Made by a program: the position numbers and the translations under genes. This document shows positions 34,238 through 43,300 of a DNA stretch of 64,000 bases, piece by piece. Numbering within the stretch: position 1 is the first letter of the stretch; every line of letters begins with the position of its first letter. The notes beneath the pieces are model-generated. The model saw only the letters and a list, made by a program, of their open reading frames with translations, was not told the DNA's origin and did no database searches. Source of the stretch: CAYMDP01 sp964389375 (lineage in GTDB: Bacteria > Bdellovibrionota > Bdellovibrionia > Bdellovibrionales > UBA1609); NCBI GenBank assembly GCA_964389375.1, contig CAYMDP010000001.1:72130-136129 (forward strand), read 5' to 3'.

Positions 34238-35586
34238 GACTTAGGCCCTTCGGTAATATTAAATAAACCGCTGAGTGCTTCAAGGGCCTTCGCATCCACG
34301 CGCTCTCCATAAATTGTCTCGATATACTCGATGGCCTGGCGGGGAGTCTTTCCTGGGTTCGAAGGGCTGACCAAAACTTGTTCAACGAATATATTCGCAA
34401 GCTGAAGGATCTTCGACAAAGGGTGAAGCGCATGTTTGCTGATGGCTCTGGGGTAGCCTTGGCCCAGTTGATCTTCGTGATGTTCATAAACTAGCTGAAC
34501 AATATCAGATGAAATGCTCGGAATCTCTGAGAGAATGTCTCGTCCTCTTAGGGGATGGGTTTCAATTAATCTACGTTCTGCTTGAGACAAAAGGTGTCTT
34601 GGTTTGTCCAAGATCTCTTTGTCGATTTCTTTTTCGCCAATGTCATGAAACAGGCCTGCCATACTCAGTTTCGAGAACACGGTTGGAGTTTCAAAACCCA
34701 TAAGCCTTGCAAGCATTACCGAGTAAAGTCCAACACCCACGCTGTGAGAGTAAGTGGCATCCGAATGGGAGTTCAAAAGATCTAAAAGATTAAAGAGTTC
34801 ACCCTCTTCAGCCAACATTTCGACCGTAAGGCTTACGAACTCAGAGGCGTCCTTAAAGCTTTCCTTGTTGACCCCACTGACATAGGCACTTTCTAGAATC
34901 ACTTCTCCAGTATACTTCATAAAAGCCATCTTTTTTTCTTTGGGGATCTCGGTGCGTTTGCGGATCATCTTACCAACTTCTAAGTTGAAATTAACAAGCT
35001 TGTTGAAGTCTTCTTTTTTTATGTGGAGGTGCTTAAGTCCTTTTTCTTTGTACTTGGCAATTTGCTCAGTCGGAAGCGAAGCTCCGGCGTAACCGATTTT
35101 AATAAATTTGCGCTCAGAGAGCTGCACAAAGACATCAAAATCAATTTTGGGGCGGGCGACAAACTCTTCAATCGAAACTTTGCAAAAATTGGCGTGATTT
35201 TTTCCATGATCAGGCTCTCCGCCACCGGCTTGCTCTTTAAGGATTCTTGAGATCGCTGCGACGAGATCTTCATTTTTAAAGGGCTTTGGCAAAAATTCTT
35301 CGGCGCCATTTTCGTGGGCCGTTTTCGCTTCTACAAGGTGAGAAAAGCCAGTCATCATAATAAAAGGGGTCGGGCAGTTGGACTTGACCCATTGAAGCAG
35401 CTCGAGGCCGTTTAAATAAGGCATCTGGACATCTGATATGATGCAGTCAAATTTTGCAGCACCCAAAATATCTCGAGCCGCCTTTCCGTTTGGGGCTTCG
35501 GTCACTTTGTGTTTTTTACCTTCCAAGAAAGACTTCAGAGCGTCCCTAAAAAATGCATCATCTTCCACAACTAAAAAATGCGCCAC
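34234..35586 (-). CDS. Response regulator with HD-GYP-type phosphodiesterase domain
   Basis: 450 residues from GTG 35586. Receiver domain 1-120 with VVEDD, phospho-Asp in CIISDVQMPYLNG, and KPF. A ~130-residue middle region of unknown fold follows. The C-terminal HD-GYP has HSVGVGLYS, LFHDIGEKEI (HD), THPLRGRDIL and HHEDQLGQGYP (HHExxxGxGYP; the usual Asp before Gly is Leu). HD-GYP domains hydrolyse c-di-GMP or bind it. The start overlaps the kinase stop as TAGTG, so the pair 35586-36884/34234-35586 is translationally coupled. Confidence 0.93.
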   Translation of the reverse strand: MAHFLVVEDDAFFRDALKSFLEGKKHKVTEAPNGKAARDILGAAKFDCIISDVQMPYLNGLELLQWVKSNCPTPFIMMTGFSHLVEAKTAHENGAEEFLPKPFKNEDLVAAISRILKEQAGGGEPDHGKNHANFCKVSIEEFVARPKIDFDVFVQLSERKFIKIGYAGASLPTEQIAKYKEKGLKHLHIKKEDFNKLVNFNLEVGKMIRKRTEIPKEKKMAFMKYTGEVILESAYVSGVNKESFKDASEFVSLTVEMLAEEGELFNLLDLLNSHSDATYSHSVGVGLYSVMLARLMGFETPTVFSKLSMAGLFHDIGEKEIDKEILDKPRHLLSQAERRLIETHPLRGRDILSEIPSISSDIVQLVYEHHEDQLGQGYPRAISKHALHPLSKILQLANIFVEQVLVSPSNPGKTPRQAIEYIETIYGERVDAKALEALSGLFNITEGPKS

Positions 35587-36884
35587 TAGGAAGCCTCCTG
35601 TATCTGTTTGATATTTGGAACTTGATCTGAAAAAACCATTTTAAAAGTTGTATGAGGATCGGTTGGGTCGTAACAGATATCCCCGCCAATCCTTTCAATA
35701 ATTTCTTTTGCGACATTTAGTCCAATGCCGTTTCCATCCATTTTTGTGGTGAAGGAGGCTGCGAATAGATGAGGGATATTTTTTTCTGGTACCCCAGGCC
35801 CACTGTCGCGAAGGCGAATTTCAATTTTATCTTCAACTTTTAAAAACTCAAGTTGGATCCACCGCTCAGCCTCTGTGTCCTCAAGCTTTGAGATGGCATC
35901 AATCGAGTTGTTGACCAAGGTGATTAAAACCTGAGTGATTGATCCAGGTTCGGAATAGAAGACTTCATCAGCTCCGCTAAAGTTCGTCGTCAAAGAGAAA
36001 TGAATATTTAGAAATCTTAAGCGGTAGGCGGATAGAATATCAAGATCCGAGAAGATTTTTTGAGGATCAACAAATGAGAGTTCAGGTTCAGCCGACATTT
36101 TAACAGACCTCAACAACACCTTCATGGTCTCGGAGACTTTTTTTACAACATTTTCATGCTTCTCGAAGGAGACCTCTATATCCTCCGCGTTTCCAGATGC
36201 AATATCAAGCCGAAGTTTTTCCATAATAAAATGTAGGGCTGTCAGAGGGGTATTGACCTCATGTGCGATCTGTCCTGCTAGGCGTCCAATTCCTGTTAGT
36301 TTTGAGTCATGAAAGCTTCGAATCTGTTGTTTGTGAAGCTGTGATTGCATATGATTTGCATACAAGAAGATCAGATGAATATGGTACAGCAACATGAGCA
36401 TCACATAGGCGGAAAACATAGCCCCCAAACCTTCGGGATAAGTGTTGTAGGCTCTAAAGGGGAGAAAGGTTTGAAACATGTAGGCCGTAAAAAAACTGAT
36501 CGTCGAAGCTAGGATCACCCATTTTAGCAAAGACCTAGAGTTAAATAATACGGCATAAATCGGAAAGATCGAGTACCAGGCGATATTAGAGCCCTGGATT
36601 CCATTTGTAGACCAAATCCGATAAGCCAAATAAATCAGTCCCGTGATCATGAGTAAGCCCGACATCTTCGGGACAGAAAACTTCCAGTTCGGAATAATGC
36701 CAATCAAGAGGTAAGTGCTTCCCCCGGCAATTGCAATAAAATGGTGGATGTTAAATTCGGCAAAAAAGAGAACTTCCACCGCCGGGTGAAAGACTGTGAC
36801 GATTCCTACTAGGGTAATCGACTTGCGAAGCAAGCCTCTATGAAAATCCGTATTTCGATTGATCATCCTCGCTCTTATCGACAA
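35586..36884 (-). CDS. Membrane sensor histidine kinase, partner of the HD-GYP regulator
   Basis: 432 residues. The N-terminal ~190 residues hold about six TM helices (LVGIVTVFHPAVEVLFFAEF, LLMITGLIYLAYRIW, WVILASTISFFTAYMF, YVMLMLLYHIHLIFLY) with no large extracytoplasmic domain, suggesting intramembrane sensing. HisKA: LAGQIAHEVNTPLTALHF. HATPase: LVNNSIDAISKLED, RDSGPGVP and GNGIGLNVAKEI. The stop overlaps the GTG of the regulator. Confidence 0.93.
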   Translation of the reverse strand: MSIRARMINRNTDFHRGLLRKSITLVGIVTVFHPAVEVLFFAEFNIHHFIAIAGGSTYLLIGIIPNWKFSVPKMSGLLMITGLIYLAYRIWSTNGIQGSNIAWYSIFPIYAVLFNSRSLLKWVILASTISFFTAYMFQTFLPFRAYNTYPEGLGAMFSAYVMLMLLYHIHLIFLYANHMQSQLHKQQIRSFHDSKLTGIGRLAGQIAHEVNTPLTALHFIMEKLRLDIASGNAEDIEVSFEKHENVVKKVSETMKVLLRSVKMSAEPELSFVDPQKIFSDLDILSAYRLRFLNIHFSLTTNFSGADEVFYSEPGSITQVLITLVNNSIDAISKLEDTEAERWIQLEFLKVEDKIEIRLRDSGPGVPEKNIPHLFAASFTTKMDGNGIGLNVAKEIIERIGGDICYDPTDPHTTFKMVFSDQVPNIKQIQEAS

Positions 36885-37008
36885 AACGTCTGTCAGAAGC
36901 CGAGTCTAGTTTTAAGAATTCTTCAGGAATTTTAATACACTAAAAGGCCTCACTAGAATTCTTTTAGCGAAGGTCCCCTGGGCTATCGGTAGCATCGGAG
37001 AACCAAAA

Positions 37009-37518
37009 GTGGCCCTGGATCTTCAGAAACATTTCTGCTTTAATGTCAGAATGAATTTAAGCCATATGAAGCGAGCCATTGAGCTTTCCAAGATGAATGT
37101 CCAAGGCGATCTGGGCGGTCCATTTGGGGCCGTCGTAGTGAAAGGGGATAAGATCATCGGCGAAGGGGCCAATTCGGTAACTCGCATCCTAGACCCAACG
37201 GCCCATGCGGAAGTCCAGGCCATTCGGGAAGCCTGTCTTCGCCTTAAGGACTTTAGTCTGGCGGGCTGTGAGATTTATACTAGTTGCGAGCCTTGCCCTA
37301 TGTGTTTAAGTGCCATCTATTGGGCGCGGATTGACAAGATTTATTATGCAAATACTCAAGCCGACGCGGCTTCAATCGATTTTGATGATGCCTTTTTGTA
37401 TCGCGAACTTAAGTTGGAAAAGGAGCAAAGACAGCTGCCAGTTCAGCAAATTCTTCGCGAAGAGGCTTTTGAAGTATTTAAGCTTTGGAAAAATTCTAGC
37501 TCTAAAGTGCCTTACTAA
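37009..37518 (+). CDS. guaD: Guanine deaminase (cytidine-deaminase fold)
   Basis: 169 residues. Zn site AHAEVQAI (His, catalytic Glu) and SCEPCPMC (PCxxC), plus the guanine-deaminase-specific AIYWARIDKIYYA and the C-terminal FDDAFLYREL that closes over guanine, as in Bacillus GuaD. Converts guanine to xanthine. GTG 37009 has GGAG eight bases upstream; ATG 37051 is a family-length alternative without a Shine-Dalgarno. The 3' end overlaps the convergent gene by 17 bp. Confidence 0.9.
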   Translation: MALDLQKHFCFNVRMNLSHMKRAIELSKMNVQGDLGGPFGAVVVKGDKIIGEGANSVTRILDPTAHAEVQAIREACLRLKDFSLAGCEIYTSCEPCPMCLSAIYWARIDKIYYANTQADAASIDFDDAFLYRELKLEKEQRQLPVQQILREEAFEVFKLWKNSSSKVPY

Positions 37519-37921
37519 GTTTGGCATCACAATAAAGCCAGATCGTATTTCCAACACCCGGCCATTCGGTCCCGACATGTCCAAGTCTTAGCTTTTCGGA
37601 TTTTTGCAGATCTTCGGGCTGGTAAAGAATGTCTGCTTCGACATCAAAGCTGGCTTGATTTTCTACGCGGATTGCAAGTTTTAGGGCTCGAGTCTGATGG
37701 TCAATGGCTTGATCAAGGACTGAAAGCTGAAACTCTTGAAAGGAAAACTGAATTAAACTTTCAGTACCGCCACTTGGTGAGTACTTTTCTTCGGCTAGAA
37801 TATGGGCCGTAGCAAGATCATACAGCCGACAAGTGACCTCGTAGCCCAAGGGTTCTGCAGAGACGCTTAGACTTACAAAGAGTAAAATGATCAAGCCGGC
37901 TAAAGTGTGAATTGCTCTCAT
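37502..37921 (-). CDS. Small secreted protein, unknown
   Basis: 139 residues from ATG 37921 (AAGGGG five bases upstream); codons further upstream give no signal sequence. Signal peptide ~1-22 (LLFVSLSVSAEP). The mature part is beta-rich (YEVTCRLYDLA, LIQFSFQEFQLSVLD, ALKLAIRVENQ, NTIWLYCDAKL) with two Cys that could pair. No family recognised; probably periplasmic. Confidence 0.65.
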   Translation of the reverse strand: MRAIHTLAGLIILLFVSLSVSAEPLGYEVTCRLYDLATAHILAEEKYSPSGGTESLIQFSFQEFQLSVLDQAIDHQTRALKLAIRVENQASFDVEADILYQPEDLQKSEKLRLGHVGTEWPGVGNTIWLYCDAKLSKAL

Positions 37922-38116
37922 GCGAACCCCTTTAAAACTGATGAATAGGCGTAAGGCCAATAGCTTAGAAGGGCTGATCTTTGAAATCAAGCCCTTCGGG
38001 TGGAAGAGGATTCTGAGATTTGGGGCAAAAAATCCTTGTTTTAGGCTGGTTCTTGTAAAGATTCCCATCGAAGAGTCAGCGGTGCTTCGAGTACACTGCT
38101 TTTCAAGAGGTGGTTC

Positions 38117-38575
38117 ATGAATCTTTTTAAAAGCATTGTTCTCGTTTTAGTCTGTTTGTCTCCTGCGGCTTACGCCGAGCCGGGGCCAACATGTGAAAGT
38201 GATCAATCACTAAAGTGGCAGATGAATGAGCTTGGCCATCTGGCAGACCAGCTCTTTGCAGGTTTGGATGACCCAAGTCGACAAGAGGAGATGGCGACTG
38301 TACTTCAAAACATCCGAAAGCATTTGGCCTTTTCAATATCAAAAGTTCCAGCAAAAGTCCTTTTGAGCCCAAACCTACAAAAAGACCAGCAGATCTTGGC
38401 CTTTCAAAAACTCATCAGCCAAAATATCTCCTTAACCATACAAATCGAGCAGAGTTTGATTTCGAATCCTGTGACCGAAGATCAAAAAGCCCGCCGAAGA
38501 ATGGAAATAGCGGAGGCGATGGGCCAACTTGCCAAGAACATTGGAGTCGGGCACGAGCGGTTTCGCAATCGATAA
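38117..38575 (+). CDS. Periplasmic four-helix protein, possibly cytochrome b562-like
   Basis: 152 residues; signal peptide ~1-20 (SPAAYAEP). The mature chain is all-helical, with QMNELGHLADQLF near its start and a terminal VGHERFRNR. Cytochrome b562 ligates haem through a Met in its first helix (motif like NMETL) and a His near the C-terminus (AYHQKYR). The Met and His here are in equivalent places, but with a longer loop region. This is a suggestion from layout only; a non-haem helical protein is possible. Confidence 0.45.
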   Translation: MNLFKSIVLVLVCLSPAAYAEPGPTCESDQSLKWQMNELGHLADQLFAGLDDPSRQEEMATVLQNIRKHLAFSISKVPAKVLLSPNLQKDQQILAFQKLISQNISLTIQIEQSLISNPVTEDQKARRRMEIAEAMGQLAKNIGVGHERFRNR

Positions 38576-38581
38576 GGGGCT

Positions 38582-40207
38582 TTGGATTTCTTGATGCTAT
38601 CGGACCTTCCGCTTTCAGAATTTAAAATCTTTATTTCGATTGTTTCGGCGGTCATTCTTTTTCTATTTAGTATCAATTCGTTTAGTAAAGAGGTTCATCG
38701 GGTCGGTGGGGCGGGCTTTAAGCGGTTGATTGCCAAGTGGACCAAAAACCCTTGGATGGGGGCGGGACTTGGTGCCGGTGTAACTGCGGTTGTTCAATCT
38801 AGCACGGCGATTTCGGTGATCACTGTGGCTTTGGTGAACTCAGGCGTGTTCTCATTTGCCCAAAGTATGCCGGTCCTTCTTGGAGCAAATATTGGAACGA
38901 CTTTGACAACTCAACTAGTGGCCTGGAAAGCCACCGGGATGGGACCATTTTTTATTGTCCTTGGCTTTTTATTAAGTTTAATCAAAAGCAAATATGGCGC
39001 GATTGGAAAATCACTTTTTTATTTCGGTTTTGTGTTTTTCTCGCTCGAAGTGATCTCTTCAGCTGTAGAGCCATTAAAAACAAATACCCAATTTTTGGAA
39101 CTCATTAGCCAATCCTCCTCGGTGTGGCTAGGGGTCTTGATGGGGGCTATTTTTACTGTGATGGTACAGTCCAGTTCGGTTGCGACGGGAGTTGCGGTGA
39201 TCCTGGTTCAGCAAGGAATTTTAGACATCCATCAGGGCATTTTGATTTCGCTGGGTGCGAATATTGGAACCACGGTGACGCCGATGCTTTCGACCTGGAG
39301 CATGGACATCTTTGCAAAAAGGGCTGCGATCGGCAACGGCATTTTTAATGTGATTGGAGTTCTTGCAATTCTTCCGGTGCTTCCATTATTTGAGCAAGTT
39401 CTTATCGGAGACGGAAGTCTTGCCTCGGGCCAAGTTCTCGCGAATGCTCATTTTTGGTTTAATCTAGGATCGACCTTTATATTTATGATCTTTCTAAAAC
39501 CCTATGTGCTGCTTTTAGAGAAGATTGTACCTGCTAAAACTGAGGAAGTTATTTTTGCTAGCCGTTTTGTGAGTGCTAAAGAGACTCAGACGGCGGATGA
39601 AAGTCTTGCGAATCTTAAAGCGGAGTTGATTCACCAGGTAAATTTGATTGATCAAGTGGTGGAATGGTTTAAGGTAGCATTTTCGGACCTTTCTCAAAAA
39701 TCAAATCATCCGGACAAGAAGATTTCCTATATCGAGTTTTTGGATTCAGAGATGAGTGTGTTTGCCTCTCACTTGACAAAGAAAAAATTGAGTCCGGTGC
39801 AGGCGAATCAGATTTCACAGTTTTTACAGCTCTCCTTAATCAATAAAGAAATGGCTTTCTTGCTAAGGCTATTTTTAAGGCAATGGGAGAGACTTAAAGG
39901 TCTTGAGGATTCAAGTCATCAGAATCAAAAAAATGGTTTTCAAAGTTATGCGGATATAGTCGAAGTATTAGATCAATGCCTTCATCAGTTGGATAAATTG
40001 ATGAAAGAGCCCTCTGAGGCCCAATATTACGAATTAAAGAAGTCCGAAGACCGTTTAGGGGTTTTGATTTCTGAACGGCATAGAGCTTGTTTATTGCGTT
40101 TGCAAAGCCACACCGATGAAAAGGAGGCCTTGTTGCTGGAGTTTTTAACCACGGCTCAGAATTTTAGAGAAAAAATTAATTCTGCACGTAAGGCAAGTCG
40201 CGAGTAA
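38582..40207 (+). CDS. Na+/phosphate symporter family protein with PhoU-like C-terminus
   Basis: 541 residues. Two Na_Pi_cotrans repeats: the first with GLGAGVTAVVQSSTAISV and GANIGTTLTTQLVAW, the second with GAIFTVMVQSSSVATGVAV and GANIGTTVTPMLSTW. The repeated QSSS and GANIGTT motifs form the ion and phosphate sites. Residues ~330-541 are helical and PhoU-like. TTG 38582 or ATG 38594 may be the start. Its 3' end is 6 bp from the left arm of a long inverted repeat. Confidence 0.9.
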   Translation: MDFLMLSDLPLSEFKIFISIVSAVILFLFSINSFSKEVHRVGGAGFKRLIAKWTKNPWMGAGLGAGVTAVVQSSTAISVITVALVNSGVFSFAQSMPVLLGANIGTTLTTQLVAWKATGMGPFFIVLGFLLSLIKSKYGAIGKSLFYFGFVFFSLEVISSAVEPLKTNTQFLELISQSSSVWLGVLMGAIFTVMVQSSSVATGVAVILVQQGILDIHQGILISLGANIGTTVTPMLSTWSMDIFAKRAAIGNGIFNVIGVLAILPVLPLFEQVLIGDGSLASGQVLANAHFWFNLGSTFIFMIFLKPYVLLLEKIVPAKTEEVIFASRFVSAKETQTADESLANLKAELIHQVNLIDQVVEWFKVAFSDLSQKSNHPDKKISYIEFLDSEMSVFASHLTKKKLSPVQANQISQFLQLSLINKEMAFLLRLFLRQWERLKGLEDSSHQNQKNGFQSYADIVEVLDQCLHQLDKLMKEPSEAQYYELKKSEDRLGVLISERHRACLLRLQSHTDEKEALLLEFLTTAQNFREKINSARKASRE

Positions 40208-40213
40208 CAAGAA

Positions 40214-40304
40214 GTAACAGTTCCCTTTTCCCGTCTCGCCGCGGCAGAACAAATTGTTGCCATTTTTTTTCTGCTGCGGCGAGACGGGAAAAGGGAACTG
40301 TTAC
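40214..40304. repeat. Long inverted repeat between convergent genes (36-bp arms)
   Basis: Left arm 40214-40249 and right arm 40269-40304 are complementary over 36 bp with a single G-T mismatch (40243/40275). The loop is about 19 bases and T-rich. It fills the 97-bp gap between the Na/Pi symporter and the fibre gene, ending directly at the fibre gene's stop codon. Both transcripts would end in almost the same hairpin. The T-run lies in the loop rather than after the stem, so it is not a textbook terminator. Confidence 0.95.
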
Positions 40305-43300
40305 CTATTGTATCCCAAGTTTTGCTTTGATGGCTTCGATATCTGATTTAAGTTTTTGATTTTCAGATTTCAGCGAAGCAATCTCGCGATCTTGATTTTG
40401 GACTTTTTCACTTAAGACCAGGATTTGGTTTTCGCTGGCTTCACAGCGAAGTTCGGTTTGCTGAATTTTTTCGTGGTGTTCAGAAAATCCCTTAAGCAAG
40501 TAGATCGGAAGGCTTGAGTAACGGACCTGAAGGTAGCCATCACTATCTTGATCTACTAGTTCTGGCATGATCTTTTGAACTTCTTGTGCAATTAGACCGA
40601 TGTCTGTTTGATTGCCGAAATTTTTATTCGGGAACTCTTCTTGCCTCCATTTATATGATGAGGGCTGCAGTTGGGCTAGGGATTCACCAACAGAGGTCAG
40701 TCGTTCAATGTCCTTTTTAAACCGAATATCTGAAGAACAGGTTCCGACAAGAGCAGTCCCTCCATAGTTCAGGATACAACCGTTACTTCCGGTTGTCCCC
40801 ACTCGAATGTCGCCGTTGACGACAAGTCTTTCCGCGCCGGGAAGAGTTCCGAGTCCGATGCGCTGGTTCGCGGTGCTTCCATACACGGTATTTCCAATAT
40901 TGATTTGATCGAAGGTTGTGGGGCTCGATGCAAGGACTCCATTCCCAATTAAAATATTATTCGAACCGGAGGTTAGATTCATTCCTGCATCTGTTCCAAT
41001 GGCAATATTGCTATATCCAGTGAATATGTTAGAACCCGCATTTCCTCCAATCAAAACGTTGTCACTTGAGTTTAGTCCGATACCTGCCCCTGAACCAATT
41101 GCGACGTTGTTGACTCCACCTGTAAGCGACCGAAGTGAATCCATACCCACTGCGATATTATCATTTCCAGATGTGATATTTTGTAAAGCATTTGCTCCAA
41201 AACCGGTGTTGTAAAATCCTGCTGACATTGTTTGTCCAGCGTTGTAGCCGACAAATGAGTTTGTTATATCCTGAGAGGGGCCGTTACCAATGTACATGCT
41301 GTCGATTCGGGCCGGTCCTTGGACATCGAGCGGGTAGGCCGGAGTTAGGTTTCCGATTCCCACGTTTCCAGCAGTATCAATAGAAAGTCTGTCTGTGCCG
41401 GCAGTGATTAAGTGAAGGGGCTGTCCGTTGTTTGTCCCAATTCTCATCACCCCATCTGAAGTATTTCCATTTGTACCAACGGATTGTCTCCATTGACCTC
41501 CAGAATAAAAATCAAAGCCACCGGTATCCACATTGTATATTTGTAGACCCGCTGCAGGGGCAGCGATCGAATTTCTTTGGGCTGTGGTTAGCCGGGGCAT
41601 CAAGAATCCACGGTTGGTGGAATTCATTTGAAGCAGGGCCGTGGTCTGGACTGTGCCGGGACCGATATCCACTCGTCCGCTTGGATCAATGATCACTCTG
41701 GCTTGGTTGTTTGTTTCAAGCTGTAATCCGAAGGAGTCGTTGGTTCCGATCATAATATCTGCGGCTAGGGAATTTCCCTCATTGACGATGACTTGGCTAG
41801 GAAGACGACCGATGCTGAAGACTCCTGCGGTTATGCGGCTTGCATCTAAGCCATCGATTGTCTGACATTCAAACGTGTCCGAAACAGATTGATAGCTAAG
41901 CGCCTCTGAAGAGGCACAAGTCGGTGTGTTGAAAAGAGTTCCACCGAATGTGGACCTTAGATCATTGAATTGGATAAATTTACCCATCCACTCTGTTCCG
42001 TTATAATGCATAAAATGTCCGGGATTTGGAAGTGAAGGAGATAATGGAACGGATTGGAGCTCGTTGACTATAGCTAGTCCCGTTTGATTGATAGAAATAT
42101 CTCCAGAGATAGTTTGTGGGGTCGCCACATTTACCCCATCTCCAATAAAAATTTGGCCTGCGTTTAAATTCTGATTCAGTTTGTTGTTAAAGTTATTGTA
42201 GTCCGTAGAGGACAAAAGTCCTCGACTGATCGGGCCAGCGTTTGGAAGATTGAAGGTATGAATAGCGCCTGTAGAATCGATATTAAAGTCTGTGCCTGCC
42301 GCCCCAGTGGTAAATGTCTGAGCGGCTCCGCCAAGTCCGTTTAAGGTTGAAATGCCAGCCCCAGCAACTCCTAAAGATTGCCAAGTGGCTCCATCGTAAT
42401 AGTTAATTTGGTTTGTGCTCGTATTATAGATCTGAAGGCCAGCCGCCGGGACCGCGATACTGTCTCGGTCCACGGTCATCATTCGCGGCATTAAGAATCC
42501 ACGGTCCACACTAGAGAGCTCAAGTAGAGCGCTTACCTGTGGAGCCAAAGTTCCAATGGCGAGCTGACCATTTGTGGACAGCCTCATCTGGCTTGTTCCA
42601 TTGGTTTCAAAATTCAAGACGTTGTTGTCGTTTGTTCCAATCGTCATGGGACCGCCAAAGGTGTTTCCGCCATTGGTTAGATCACCTCCGCCACCGGCAC
42701 CAATTAAATCCGTATAAGCCCCACCATTTTGTGAAACTCTGAATGTGTTCATGGTGGAATCAAAATAAATTCGCCCTTGTCCCGCAGGAGACAATGGGGG
42801 AGAGGCCATACCTCTTAAGATAAGATCTCCGCTAACATCTAACTTCGAAGAAGGGAAAGGCGATCCAAGGGCCAGATTTCCCGCGGAATCGATTCGAGCT
42901 TTCTCGGTCGGAACTGTTGAGCCTGCGGCCGCATTCGGTCCCATTGTGTAAAATCGAAGGGAGCCGTCCTTTGATCCGTTTGCTGGATCATCCCAGACGC
43001 CACTGATAAGTGCGGCATCACGAAAAGTTCCGTTGATACTTGTTTCTAGACTAAATCCTAAAGAAACTCCCATTTCACTTGCGCCACCTGAATCCGAGTC
43101 TTCATGGCTTAGTCGAAGGGCGGTGATATTGCTGTTTCCGGCGGCGGATCCCACATTGACGTGCAATCGGGTTTCTGGAGCTGTGGTTCCGACGCCAATA
43201 TTAGAACTCGCATTATTAATCGATAAACCCACAGTTCCGTTGGTTATTAAGTTTAGATTTTGAGCTGAGCCCGCACTGGTTCCAATTGAGAGGGCTGCTC

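Noticed and set aside
40214..40304. Insertion sequence or MITE
   Set aside because: No transposase, no obvious target-site duplication, and the three long inverted repeats in the window share no sequence.
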